A stretch of DNA of 64,000 nt from contig NC_081410.1 in assembly GCF_030272615.1 (NCBI RefSeq), positions 139,914,849-139,978,848 on the forward strand, given 5' to 3'. The position numbers were made by a program, and so were the translations under genes. Below are positions 26,301 to 37,922 of the stretch, piece after piece (within the stretch, counting starts at the first letter, position 1; each line of letters starts with the position of its first letter). Origin of the DNA: Cryptomeria japonica (taxonomy: Eukaryota > Streptophyta > Pinopsida > Cupressales > Cupressaceae). The notes beneath the pieces are model-generated. The model saw only the letters and a list, made by a program, of their open reading frames with translations. It searched no databases and was not told the origin of the DNA.

Positions 26301-27538
26301 AGTTGCAATGTAAATAATAAACTTTAAACGTATAGATAATAATATATAATACTTATTTATATTCATTGTAGAATACATATATATATATATATATATATAT
26401 TTTAATGTCAAATGAATACATAGGTACAAACAAATTTCCTGACGTAAACAAATTTCACAATAATTGTATATATATATATATTATATATATATATGATCGA
26501 ATTCAAAGTTATCTAACCAATATTTATATAAAATTTGTATTATTATAAACAATACGGTCCTTAATAAAGATGCATTTCTTTTTGTACGAAAGACAATAAC
26601 CTTTCGATATATAGTGCGTTAGGTCATAAAATCCAAATTATAAAACTTATAAATAATCGTATTAAGAATAATCAACATAATTAAACATGAATCATAATTA
26701 CCTACACGTATATATATGTATATGATCGAGTCTGAATATATATATATAATTCATATAACTATAGTATAATTTTGAAAACTAACATTGAATATAGTTTCGA
26801 TAATTCACCTACTTCTACATGAAGGACGTTAAATCATAGAGTCGCTATTTAATTCCCATTATTAAAATATTTTCACCCTTCATAGACAAATAAAATATAA
26901 CATGCAATAATTAAAATCACTAAACACACAAACTAAGCAAACCTCAAGCAAAAACTCATAAAAGATCAAACAATAAAATACGAAGACCGAACAAACTGAT
27001 AGGACGACCAACTGACGACACTCACACGAGTGTAGCTGAGTAAAATAGGGTCAAATACTATCTCCTCCACTTCCATTGAAAAATATAAGGCACGCTCAGA
27101 CATGTGAAGCTAGGTAGAGATGATACCCCGTACCTACCCGGTACTTGTACCTACAATTATCCTTCATCACCAAACCACACATGCATATATGCAATATAGA
27201 AAACACGGCATACACATTGATGGAGGAGAATCGCGACGTTCCCTATCTCAATGAAATGAGTGAAGGAAAATCATCCCCTTGCATCCAATACACTCACAGA
27301 CACACAACATATAATTCCACATTGCATAGATAAAGTAAAGTGTCAGTATATAGCAATAATCGATAAAATGCCATAAATCAAAAGTACTAAAATACTGCAA
27401 ATAAATTATGCATCTCATATCCATATAAATCATGAAATAATGTCATATAAGTTTGAATAACAAATCATGGTAATGCATCCACTAACAACAACCAATAAAA
27501 TATGAGTCCAATGAGTTCAAACGAGTAGGGGTACTACA
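23325..27538 (-). repeat. GYP2 5' LTR, 4.21 kb
   Basis: TGTAATGCCC at 23325 to GTACTACA at 27538. Same content as 18107-22293 with a few short indels, for example an extra TCTCTCTA/TATTCCACTCTTTCC copy near 25255-25320. No gene seen. Confidence 0.94.
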
Positions 27539-27729
27539 ATGTGTCATGAACGAAATGGGAAATTCCATTCATTTCTATAGAAAATCAAAGGGGTTTTCAT
27601 ACATAATTGACAGTCAGTTACAAATCCCTTTTCCATTATTGTCAAAGGGGGAGAAAGTAGAGCTTGTGTGTGTGCAGAACCTCTGTGTGTGTTGCTATGT
27701 GTGTTGACATCAATGCCAAAGGGGGATAT
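27539..27729 (+). other. COP-A 3' untranslated region with two polypurine tracts and hairpin arm
   Basis: Continues COP-A after GYP2. Secondary tract AAAGGGGGAG at 27644-27653; primary tract AAAGGGGGATAT at 27718-27729 abutting the LTR start. TTGACATCAATG (27704-27715) is the exact reverse complement of CATTGATGTCAA (27745-27756) inside the LTR, so the primary tract and LTR edge sit in a 29-base loop. Confidence 0.85.
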
Positions 27730-28587
27730 TGTTGGTATTATTTCCATTGATGTCAATCACAGTTATAGGGATGTCAAGAGGATGCAGAGAAACAGTAGCA
27801 GGTGTGCATAACACAAAGATAGGACAAGCACATAACACGTAGGTTATCAAGTAAGTAATGTTGCAAGTTGTAGAATAACATGGACTACAATCAGTGTTGG
27901 AGTTGATCTACATATGCATCACAGTGCATTGAACCCATCAGGTTTGATTAATGGGGACTGCAGATTCAAATATGTTGATTCATGGCAGTTCGACTCAACG
28001 GCCTGTATTGCTACTCAAAGTATTGCATTTGTCTAGAATGGTCAACTTAGATTTGAGTTGTCCTCATATGTCTAGTTGTACACATGCACATGTGTTAGCG
28101 GCTTAGTGGCTTTCTCATGCTAAGAGTGTGTCTATGTGGGTCTCACAATGTGTTCATGAGTAAGGAAGTGACCATATGAGATAACTCTTATGCAAAGAAA
28201 ATAGAGTTTCCCCTATCCATCAGCATGTTGGTTGAGAATTGAAATTCACATGGGACAAGAGTTTCATTGAGGTTGAAGAGCCCCCTGCTATCCCATGCCA
28301 TAATGAACAAGGACTTGTGGCTTTGCAGGATATCGAAGCTCGAGGAAAATGTGTTTCTCTCTATCCCACACTGTTGAAGACAATGGTGATATAACCCTGC
28401 GGGGAAAGAAAAGCCAAAGTGAAATATGCTCCCCCTCTCGCTATCCCACACCATGCAAATTGTGTGCATGGTGTTTGTGTGAGATAATTGTAAGCAGGGA
28501 ATAGCGACCTCTCCGCTATCCCGTGGCTTGCTTACATTGAGATTAGAGGTCATGCAGTGCAATGAAAGATGAAGCGAGATATGTATC

Positions 28588-30055
28588 TATTGGCAATATT
28601 ACAAGGATATTGAGAAGGTTGTTGATGATTATGGACATAACTGATTAAAGATGTTTTACTGTCTTGCTATTATTATTTTGTCATTGATGTCAAGAAATTG
28701 ATTTTCTAATTTAGTATGATCTTGCCATATCTTAAGAAATATGATATGAAGATTATAAAGAAGTCGGTAAAGACACAAGAAAGAATATGATGAATAAGGG
28801 GATAAGTTATTCAATGGGCAACTCTACTGAGTCAAACAATGATGAGATCTTGATGTTTTAGATTGTTTTAACATCATACATATGTTGTAAAATGTAAAGG
28901 GTAATACTATACTATTTTATCAAGCAAAGAACCTAGTCAGTAAACCCTAAGGTTGTCGCAGTCAGTTAATGAAGACAGAATGTCTACCAAGTAAAGTTTA
29001 GTATTCACCAAGTTGTAACCAAGCTATAACAGAATGCATTAAATGTTTACATGTGATATTTAATGAAAGATGCTAATGAGCTGGAGTGGATCAATGATTG
29101 GCAAGTTGTGGAAGAAGTTTGTTAACAAATCTAAGGCAATGGAAAGTCGACAAGAAGATCTACAACTCAGATTAAACCACATTACCCTAACACAAGTTCC
29201 AAGGTGAATGTGCAAGTTCCAAGGTGGGGTAAAACATTTTCAGATTGAAAGATACAATGAACCTAGACAAGATTGAAGATCTGATGGCTATGATTGATCA
29301 TGGGAAATATGATCAAGGAGATTAAGCGGTTAGAAGATTGTTTATAAATAAGGAACTGTTGATAAACAATGTATGCGGGCAAGTGTATGCATAGGGATGC
29401 TACATAGTGATTACGAGCATAGAAGCTTGAAGACCTGTTAAAATAACAGAGTATTGATGCCCAACAGATAGACAAGATTAGTTCTATGTCTAGATTTTAT
29501 TGAACAAATAGGAATCTGCTTTAGCATTTTAGATGTGAAGTTGCAGATAGATTCTATTACTGTTATTTTGTGAAAGTGACAGGAAATCTCTTAACCGAGT
29601 GGACTTAATAGTCTTATATGTAAATCCTCTAACAAGGTGACATTTTGATTAAGTGTTTGAAATCCTTTGACAAGGTCACTTCTAACAAAGTGAAGATCCT
29701 AACGGATCTGAGGGAAATCCCTTAACTGGGTCACATCTAGTAATGTGTTTTGTAATCTTTAACAAGATTTGCTTTTAATCGAGCATACTCTAGAAGAGTA
29801 TATTTCTTAGTGGGTCCGAAATCCCACAGTGGTTTTTCCCTATTTGGGTTTCCACATTAAATCTGGTGTTATGAGGTTTATATTGTTCATATGCTTTTGA
29901 GTTTGCATGTTTAACAATTTTTTATTATATGACTGATATATGTTACCGAGGTTGAATCTGATATTTTTATGGATGATTAAGTTTGTATAATTCACCCCCC
30001 CCTCTCATCTTGTTGGCTATTGGATCTGTACTTATATTAAGTATCAGAACTATCA
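28588..30055 (+). repeat. COP-B 5' LTR
   Basis: Aligns with 34765-36233 throughout, differing at roughly 3% by eye. First bases are TATTGGCAAT instead of TGTTGGCAAT. Ends AACTATCA just before the PBS. A TATA-like TATAAATA at 29343-29350 (and 35520-35527 in the other LTR) is a candidate promoter; the C-tract motif is at 29989-30007. Confidence 0.95.
29343..29350 (+). promoter_or_regulatory. Candidate TATA box of COP-B 5' LTR
   Basis: TATAAATA in the middle of the LTR, conserved in the second LTR at 35520-35527. The position fits a U3/R boundary. Not tested against other promoter evidence. Confidence 0.5.
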
Positions 30056-30057
30056 AT

Positions 30058-30069
30058 TGGTATCAGAGC
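30058..30069 (+). other. COP-B primer-binding site
   Basis: TGGTATCAGAGC, perfect complement to initiator-Met tRNA, two bases after the LTR end at 30055. Confidence 0.95.
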
Positions 30070-30119
30070 TTTGGACTCTGAAAGGAAAGTTTAAAGGCAC
30101 TTGAGTTAAAGATCCAAAG

Positions 30120-31181
30120 ATGTATAAGAGAGATGCACCCAACCTGAATAAGTCAAGTTTCTCTATGTGACAAAAAAGGATGAAGCTACATCTATCAGGA
30201 GTTGCAGAATATGCTTTATACTATCTAGAGAATGATTTTGTTGCACCAAGCACCTATCCATTGACTATGGAAGAGATAAAGGCAAAGCAAGAACATATTC
30301 AAGCAATGATTGAAATAACATTTGCATTGACCGATTCTGAGTTTAATGATCTAGAAGGCTGCAATGATGCAAAGGCAATGTGGACTAAGCTCATATCTGT
30401 ATATGGAGGAGATGAACATGTTCAAAGAGAAAAATTTGATAGTCTAAGAGGACAACTTGAATTTGTGAGGATGAATGAAGGTGAGAACATAACCCAGTAC
30501 AGTACAAGACTAAAGGAGATTGTAAATCAAATCAAAGGAGCAGGAAGAACTATTGAAGAAAAGGATGTGACAAGTAAATTGTTAAGAACCCTTCTACCTG
30601 CCTATGCAATCCGAGTCTCTGCATTCAATGAATTGAGGTTTGTACCTAATATGTCAGTTTCCTTGGATGCTACTATTGGTAAGCTACATGCATTTGAGTT
30701 AAGTAATTTTGATAACAGTGGGTCATCGGTAAATAAAGTTGAATCTGCATTTAGTTATTTTCATCTGAATGAATCTAATGATTACAATGAGAGAAAGTAT
30801 AAGTACTCTGAAGGAGATCACAGTGGAGCAAGTGAAAGATTTTGGAAGAACATGGAGGAGGTACATAAACTATATGAAGAAATCAAAAAGAAAGAAGAGT
30901 TTGAAGCACTATTGGCCAAAAGGTTACTGAGAGGCAAAGGTAAGTATAAAGGAAAACTACCTTTGAAATGTTTCAATTGTGATAAGATTGGACATATGGC
31001 TTCTAACTGTCTTGACAAATATTTCACTAAAAATAGAGATTACCGAGATGACAAACAAAAAGATAATCATTACAGAGGACACTGAGACTTTAGAAGAAGA
31101 GATAGAAAGACATGCTTAATTGTTGATGAGGAATCTGAAGATGATAAATCAGATGAGACTGATATAGAGGAAGTTGTTTAT
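30120..31181 (+). pseudogene. COP-B gag (UBN2 type, one CCHC knuckle; two stops)
   Basis: The likely start is ATG 30120 (MYKRDAPNLNKSSF). A TGA at codon 17 replaces a Trp codon; the frame then runs open from 30180. UBN2 capsid core: MWTKLISVYGGDEHVQREKF, then LRGQLEFVRMNEGENITQYS and LKEIVNQIKGAGRTIEEKDV, then LLRTLLPAYAIRVSAF. A Lys/Glu-rich segment leads to the knuckle CFNCDKIGHMASNC (about 30970-31011). A TGA at 31083-31085 interrupts the link to protease in the same frame. Gag forms the particle and binds the genomic RNA. Closely related to COP-E Gag. Confidence 0.93.
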
Positions 31182-34100
31182 GTGGCTATCAAGGATGGAT
31201 CAGATGAAAAAAGGTATGAAGAAAAATCCCTAATATCTCACATAAACACTAATGATTCTTGGATTATAGATAGTGGATGCTCACATCACATGATAGGAGA
31301 TAAACACAAGTTTGTTATGTTAGAAGATTATGATGGAGGCTATGTTAGATTTGGTAATGATGCACCATGTTGGGTAAGAGGTAAAGGATCCATAACACTT
31401 CTTGATAAAGCAAGATACAATGATGTTTATTGGGTTGAAGGTTTCAAATATAATTTGTTGAGTGTAGCACAGCTAAACAACATAGGTTACCGAATAGAAT
31501 TTCAGAAAGGAATTATCAAAGTTCATGACAAGAATGGAAAGTTAGCTGCTACCGGGACACAAACAAAAGGTAATACATTTCACCTTGACTCTACTCACAA
31601 CAAGTGTTTGCATGCAAAGATTGATAACACCTGGTTATGGCATAAAAGGTTTTGTCATGTTAAATTTGATAATCTGATCAAGATAAGTAAGAAGCAGAGA
31701 GTAAGAGGTCTACCGAGTCTTGAAAAACCTAAGAATGCTATGTGTCGAGGATGCCAGATGGGTAAGATGACAAGATCCAGCTTTACAAGTAAGTCCTACA
31801 CTTCTAAGGGAATTTTGGATCTTGTGCACACTGATCTTTGTGGTCCTATGAAAGTTCAAAGTTATTATGGTGACAAGTATTTCATATTATTTGTGGATGA
31901 TTATTCAACGATGATGTCAGTTATTTTTTTAAAAGAAAAATCAGAAGCTTTTCAAATGTTTAAGTGGTACAAGGCTAGAGTTGAAAATGAAACAGGAAGA
32001 CAACTAAAATGTCTTAGATCATATAGAGGAGGAGAGTTCACATCTGACGAGTTCAACCTATTTTGTAATGATCATGGTATTAAAAGACAAGTCTCTGGAC
32101 CAAGAACTCCATAGCAGAATGGAATAGTTGAAAGAAGAAACAGATCTATTGTGGATTGTGCTAGAACACTGATGATTGAGAAGAAGGTTCCACAAACATT
32201 TTGGAGAGAAGCAATAAGCATAGCTGTTTACACCTTGAACCAAGTTGAATTGAAGAAAGGTACTTTGAAGACACCTTATGAAATCTGGTATGGCAAGAAA
32301 CCTAATGTAAGTTATTTTAAGATCTTTGGAAGTAAATTCTATGTTCATAAAGATGATAGAAATACAAGTTTGATCAGAAAAGTGAAGAAGGAAGATTTCT
32401 AGGATATTCTTCTAGAAGAAAAGCATTTAAATGTCTGATCAAATCATGTAACAAAATAGTAGAAAGTGCAAATGTGAAAATTGATGAAATTGCAGAAAGA
32501 ACTGATGAAAGGAATTCCAAAGAACCAGAAGACTATGATGAATTTGTCTATGTGCAACCGAGAAGTCTTACCGAGATAATTGTTGAAGGAAATGAGGAAG
32601 ATATCCAGTTACCGAGTGATGAAGAGGATCATATAGAGCCTACTGAGCCTGTATTAGCCAAATATGTCAGAAGACACCATGCACCAAGTCAAATTATAGG
32701 AGATAAGGATGATCCAGTGATGACAAGAAACAAACTGAGACAAAACACATATTTGATATTTGAATTTGAACCGAGAATAGTAAAAGAGGCATTCAACAGT
32801 GAAGATTTGATAAATGCTATGACTGAAGAGATTGATCAAATCAAGAAGAATGACACATGGGCACTGGTCCCAAGACCGAAGGACAAAAATGTAATCGGTA
32901 CAAAGTGGATCTTCAGAAACAAGCTAAATGAGAAAGCTGAGGTCATTTGGAACAAAGCAAGATTGGTTTGCAAAGGTTATGCTCAAGAAGAAGGAATTGA
33001 TTATGGTGAGACTTTTGCACTTGTTTCTAGACTTGGAGTTAGAACATTGTTGGCATATGCTGCTTTCAAAAACTTCAAGGTGTATCAAATGGATGTCAAA
33101 ACTGCATTTCTGAATGGAATATTAGAAGAAGAAGTTTTCATTGAACAACCTGAAGGATTTGTTGAAGACAATAATAAAGATCAGGTATGTAAATTGAACA
33201 AAGCTTTATATGGTTTGAAACAAGCACCTAGAGCATGGTATGAAAGATTGCAGTCTTATTTGATTAAGATTGGTTTTATAAGGACAAGTGAGAACAACAA
33301 CATGTACATGAAGAATGATGAAAATGAAATACTAATCTCAGCCATATTTATTGATGATATTATATTTTGTGGAAATGACTCTTTATGCAGGAACTTTGGA
33401 AATGAAATGAGCAAAGAATTTGAGATGTCATCAATTGGTGATATAAAGTATTTTTTAGGCTTACAGATACTGAAAATGAAAAATGAGATTTTCATTACTC
33501 AATCCAAATACATAAAGGAAATCTTGAAGAAATTTGGAATGGAGGATTCAAAGCCAGTAAGTACTCCTATGACTACAAACTACAAACTATCAAAGAATGA
33601 TGAATCTGCATCTATTATGAGACACTCTACCGATCCATGATTGGAAAACTACAATATGTTATTCACAGTAGGCTAGATATAGCACATGCAGTAGGTATTG
33701 TTGCAAGATTCTTTGCAGATCCTAAGGAAATACACATGACAACAATCAAAAGAATTTTCAGATACTTGAAAGGCACTGAATATTATGGCTTAGTATATCA
33801 GAAAGGAATTGATTTTGATTTAAAAGTTTATATTGATGCTGATTGGGCAGGCAACATTGATGACAGAAAAAGCACAAGTGGAGGAGCTTTCTTCTTAGGA
33901 GAAAGACTAGTGAGTTGGCTTAGCAAGAAACAAGGATGTGTTTCTCAGTCAACAGCTAAAGCTGAATATGTTGCTGCAGCACTGAATTGTACCAACATTG
34001 CATGGATCAAACAATTGTTGGAAGGTATAAATGAGAAAGTTACCAAGCCAGTAACTATATTATGTGACAATACTAGTGCCAATAATATTTCAAAGAACCC

Positions 34101-34299
34101 TGTTATGCACTCTAAGACAAAGCACATATCTATCAAATATCATTATCTTAGAGAAGAAGCTCAAGAGAAGAAAGTGGTGTTGGAATATGTTAACACAAAG
34201 GAACAAATAGCTGATATCTTCACCAAGCCACTACCAAAGGACACTTTTGAATATCTCAGAAGTAAGTTAGGGGTCCTACCCCTATCTTTTACTCACTGA
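31182..34299 (+). pseudogene. COP-B protease - integrase - RT - RNase H (two frameshifts)
   Basis: Protease: WIIDSGCSHHMIGDKHKF (about 31260). GAG-pre-integrase: LWHKRFCHVKFDN and CRGCQMGKM. Integrase: HTDLCGP keeps the first Asp, the second Asp is Tyr (LRSYRGGEF), and Glu remains in QNGIVERRNR after a TAG at 32112. A deletion near 32365 shifts the frame before FLGYS. RT (32474-33640): [35 protein letters not shown] and box FIDDIIF in place of the common YVDD. A shift near 33620 precedes RNase H (33637-34299): YIDADWAGN, LCDNTSANNISKNP, IADIFTKPLPKDTFEYLR. The broken integrase residue means it could not insert itself. Confidence 0.95.
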
Positions 34300-34552
34300 C
34301 CGAGTTCGGTGAAAGCATCACTTTGATGACTCTATTGAATATCTTTTGGGGAGCTGATGCTAGAGTGATACACTTTAGAATGTTTTTCTGAAAGTGTACT
34401 GGAATAATATTGGGATAATACAGAAAATGATACAAGGAACAGGAATTGTAAACAAATGCTATGACCGAGACTCAATTAATACACAACAGCAGGAAATAAC
34501 TTCTTACAGTAAGAAATTATGTTTTAGTTCTATTCTTTTTGGCATTGTTGTC

Positions 34553-34764
34553 AAAGGGGGAGAAGACCAAGGAGAAGACCAAGAAGGAAAAGACCTACCC
34601 AGGGGGAGAAAACTGAGAAAAGACTACAGATTGAAATAAAGACTGAAAACAAAAGAGAAGTCTGATGTATGGGGGAGAGCATTTCAGCATTTCAGAATCA
34701 CAACAATCCGAATTTTTAAAAGGTTAAATCAATTGGTTTTACCATCAATGCCAAAGGGGGAGAT
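34553..34764 (+). other. COP-B 3' region with secondary and primary polypurine tracts
   Basis: Secondary AAAGGGGGAG at 34553-34562 preceded by GGCATTGTTGTC; primary AAAGGGGGAGA at 34753-34763 preceded by CCATCAATGCC and abutting the LTR. The interval is non-coding, although it includes a short open frame that encodes nothing recognisable. Confidence 0.85.
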
Positions 34765-36233
34765 TGTTGGCAATATTACAAGGATATTGAGAAGGTTGTT
34801 GATGATTATGGACATAACTGATTAAAGATGTTTTACTATCTTGATATTATTCTTTTGTCACTGATGTCAAGAAATTGATTTTCTAATTCAGTATGATGTT
34901 GCCATATCTTAAGAAATATGATATGAAGATTATAAAGAAGTTGGTAAAGACACAGGAAAGAATATGATGGATAAGGGGATAAGTTATTCAATGGGCAACT
35001 CTAATGAGTTAGACAATGATGAGATCTTGATGTTTTAGATTGTTTCAACATCATATATATGTTGTAAAATGTAAAGGTTAATACTATACTATGTTATCAA
35101 GCAAAGAACCTAGTCGGTAAACCTTAAGGTTGTCGTAGTCAGTTAATGAAGATAGAATATCTAGCGAGTAAAGTTTAGTATTCACCGAGTTGTAACCGAG
35201 CTATAACAGAATGCATTAAATGTTTACATGTGATATTTAATGAAAGATGCTGATGAGCTGGAGCAGATCAATGATTGGCAAGCTATGGAAGAAGTTTTTT
35301 AACAAATCTAAGGCAATGGAAAGTCGGCAAGAAGATCTACAGCTCGGATTAAACCGCATTACCCTAACACAAGTTCCAAGGTGAATGTGCAAGTTCTGAG
35401 GCAGGGTAAAATGTTTTCAGATTGAAAGATACAATGAACCTAGACAAGATTGAAGATCTTATGGCTATGATTGATCATGGGAAATGTGATCAAGAAGATT
35501 AAGTGGTTAGAAGATTGTTTATAAATAAGGAACTATTGATAAACAATGTATGCAAGCAAGTGTATGCACAGGGATGCTACATAGTGATTACCGAGCACAG
35601 AAGCTTGAAGACCTGTTAGAATAACAGAGTATTGATGCCCAGCAGATAGACAAGATTAGTTCTATGTCTAGATTGTATTGAACAAATAGGAATCTACTTT
35701 AGCATTTTAGATGTGAAGTTGCAGATAGATTCTATTACTGTTATTTTGTGAAAGTGATAGGAAATCTCTTAACCAAGTGGACTTAACAGTCTTATATGTA
35801 AATCCTCTAACAAGGTGACATTCTGATTGAGTGTTTGAAATCCTTTGATAAGGTCACGTCTAACAAAGTGAAGATCCTAACGGATCTGAGGGAAATCCCT
35901 TAACCGGGTCACATCTAGCAATGTGTTTTGTAATCTTTAACAGGATTTGCTTTTAATTGAGCATACTCTAGAAGAGTATATTTCTTAGTGGGTCTGAAAT
36001 CCCACAATGGTTTTTCCCTATTTGGGTTTCCATGTTAAATCTAGTGTTATGAGGTTTATATTGTTCATATGCTTTTGAGTTTGCAATTTTAACAGTTTTT
36101 TATTATATGACTAATATATGTTACTGAGGTTGAATCTGATGTTTTTATGGATGATTAAGTTTGTATGATTCACCCCCCCTTCTCATCTTGTTGGCTATTG
36201 GATCTATACTTATATTAAGTATCAGTATTATCA
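34765..36233 (+). repeat. COP-B 3' LTR
   Basis: TGTTGGCAAT at 34765 to TATTATCA at 36233. Intact TG...CA. Followed by GTAGC and the rest of the COP-A LTR. Confidence 0.95.
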
Positions 36234-37922
36234 GTAGCCTGCTATCCCATAGTGCTAAGTGGGACAAGACAAATGTCTTGCAGGACAACATAAAGAGAGT
36301 GACGAATGAATCTCGCTATCCCACGCTTGCTAATGGATATATGAGTAACTTGTGGGGTGAGTTAAGGCAGAAAATACAATGTATCCCGCCAACTCGCATG
36401 GGTAAAATTGATGTATAAACAATGATGCAGGGAAATTCAAAAGGTAATATGGAACATCTCCCACCATCTCGCAAAGACAGAGTGACTACCATAGATATTT
36501 TAGTCGACATATCAACAACTTGATAGATATAGAGATCCATGTGGTGATCAACCAAGTTTGACTAGATGACCTAGATGATTATTAAGAAGATTTTTGATGC
36601 CATAGATGTTTGTCGATAGACTCAATGGTCCACATGGATGATGTCTGGACATTGACCATACTTGACCAAGTGTCCTGGACGTTGAAGGAGATGATTTTAT
36701 TCATATATTTGCATGTCGATAGGCAAACTGATCTACATGGTGGCAAACCGACTTTGATTGAATGATTTGGACAAAAGAGATGAAGACATGAAGCTCCTTG
36801 GTGGACAAAGAACAAATCTAATATGTAGAATTTTGTGATGATAGAAGTTGTTGTCGATCTTTTCTAGAGTAGGTCAACAGAGGACGAAGGATGCATTAAT
36901 GGCAAACTTGTTGCAGTTTGTTGATGGGCTCGAGATGATCAATAGTGGTTGGATCCGATCTGTTGGGTAGATCAAATTTACTAAAGATAGCAACCTAGTG
37001 CAGAAGATGAACAATACATAGACCAAAAAGAAGAAAATAGAGTAGGGTCATTCAATGCAGGTAGTTGATCCAAGAACGGAAATCAAATCTACTATAGACC
37101 ATATCATAGAAGGACAAATTGAGATTATTAAACTTAGAAATCCATGTACAGAATGATAGATAATAAACTTTTAATGTGAGCTGCTAGTCTGAGATCATAT
37201 TCAAGACAAAGAATAAAATCTCATTGATACAGAGAGTTGACTGTAGGAAGAGGTAATTCAATATGATTTGAAACTCTTGACAGGTGTGGTTGAAGAGACA
37301 AAGATAGAGGTGGAAATTAAGATATCTTCACTAGTGGGTGAACAGGCAAGTGCATGGACAAGTATAGAGTGGTTGGTTGTTTTTAAGAGTGAGAGAATGT
37401 GTAGCTGTAAAGAGAAAACAATGTAAGAACAAAGCATTCAAAAGAGTAATGTTGTAGAAAAAGAAGATAACCAGAGGAAGGAGGAGAAACAAAAAAAACT
37501 TTTAGCAGGAAGAGAAAGTCTTTCTCATGATATGAGAAATTTGTAAGTGTTAGAAAACTCATTTGTAACAAGGTTTTATCATTGTATTATAAACTTGAAC
37601 AATCATTGCAAATCTCTGAGTGGGTTCTCAGACCAGGGGTTGATGCTCCTTTGAGTAGGTGCTCCTTGGGTTGGTGCCCTAAAGTTTTAGGGGATTTGTG
37701 CCCTAAAAATTATAATTTGTTATTCATTGTGAGGTTGGACTAGAGCAGTAGACTCCAACAACTATTCTCACTGAGGTTTTTCCCACATTGGGTTTTCGTT
37801 GTATATTTGGTGTTGTAGTTTGTCTTTGTGTGTATGTGTTCTTAATTAATTTGTAGTAGCAGTATTAGTACACATAGTTAAAAATTTTAAAATACACTGA
37901 TTCACCCCCCTCTCAGTGTCCA

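Larger units (their letters stand above)
18107..27538 (-). mobile_element. GYP2: Ty3/gypsy element with 4.2-kb LTRs and 1-kb interior
   Basis: LTRs at 18107-22293 and 23325-27538 flank 1,031 bases. Target duplication ATATG (18102-18106) versus ATGTG (27539-27543), one mismatch. On the minus strand the interior holds a PBS, a gag start, part of protease and the N-terminal third of RT, then a polypurine tract. About 89% of the element is LTR. The family resembles GYP1 in LTR size and RT sequence, so it is probably an internally deleted Tekay-like chromovirus (inference). By eye, the first 600 bases of the LTRs differ at roughly 3%. Confidence 0.94.
28588..36233 (+). mobile_element. COP-B: nearly complete Ty1/copia element, 7.65 kb
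   Basis: LTRs at 28588-30055 and 34765-36233; target duplication GTATC (28583-28587) versus GTAGC (36234-36238), one mismatch. PBS, gag, protease, integrase, RT, RNase H and polypurine tract are all present in copia order. Two frameshifts (about 32365 and 33620) and at least three stops (30168, 31083, 32112) inactivate it. Two catalytic positions have changed as well. It lies in the COP-A 3' LTR and is the best-preserved copia copy here. Confidence 0.96.
11667..37922 (+). mobile_element. COP-A: Ty1/copia element split by four later insertions
   Basis: The pieces are 11667-13452 (gag, protease, integrase), 16112-18106 (integrase C-terminus, RT, RNase H), 27539-28587 (3' untranslated region, polypurine tract, LTR start) and 36234-37922 (rest of the 3' LTR). 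Reading frames and sequence logic join across each insertion: the integrase-RT linker FLGYS runs from 13452 to 16117. The order PR-IN-RT-RH is the copia order. The 5' end lies left of GYP1, outside the window. COP-A is itself inside the GYP3 gag, which resumes at about 37923. It is older than GYP1, NA-1, GYP2 and COP-B and has many stops. Confidence 0.9.
27730..37922 (+). repeat. COP-A 3' LTR, about 2.5 kb, split by COP-B
   Basis: Starts TGTTGGTATT at 27730, is interrupted at 28587 by COP-B, resumes at 36234, and ends about 37922 soon after the C-tract motif GATTCACCCCCCTCTCAG (37899-37916). The 3' edge is approximate because the matching 5' LTR is outside the window. The part around the COP-B insertion carries six copies of a GCTATCCCAC-like decamer. 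No gene. Confidence 0.85.

Noticed and set aside
30058-30069. tRNA gene fragment
   Set aside because: Only the 12 bases complementary to the tRNA 3' end are present; this is a primer-binding site, and no cloverleaf was seen.
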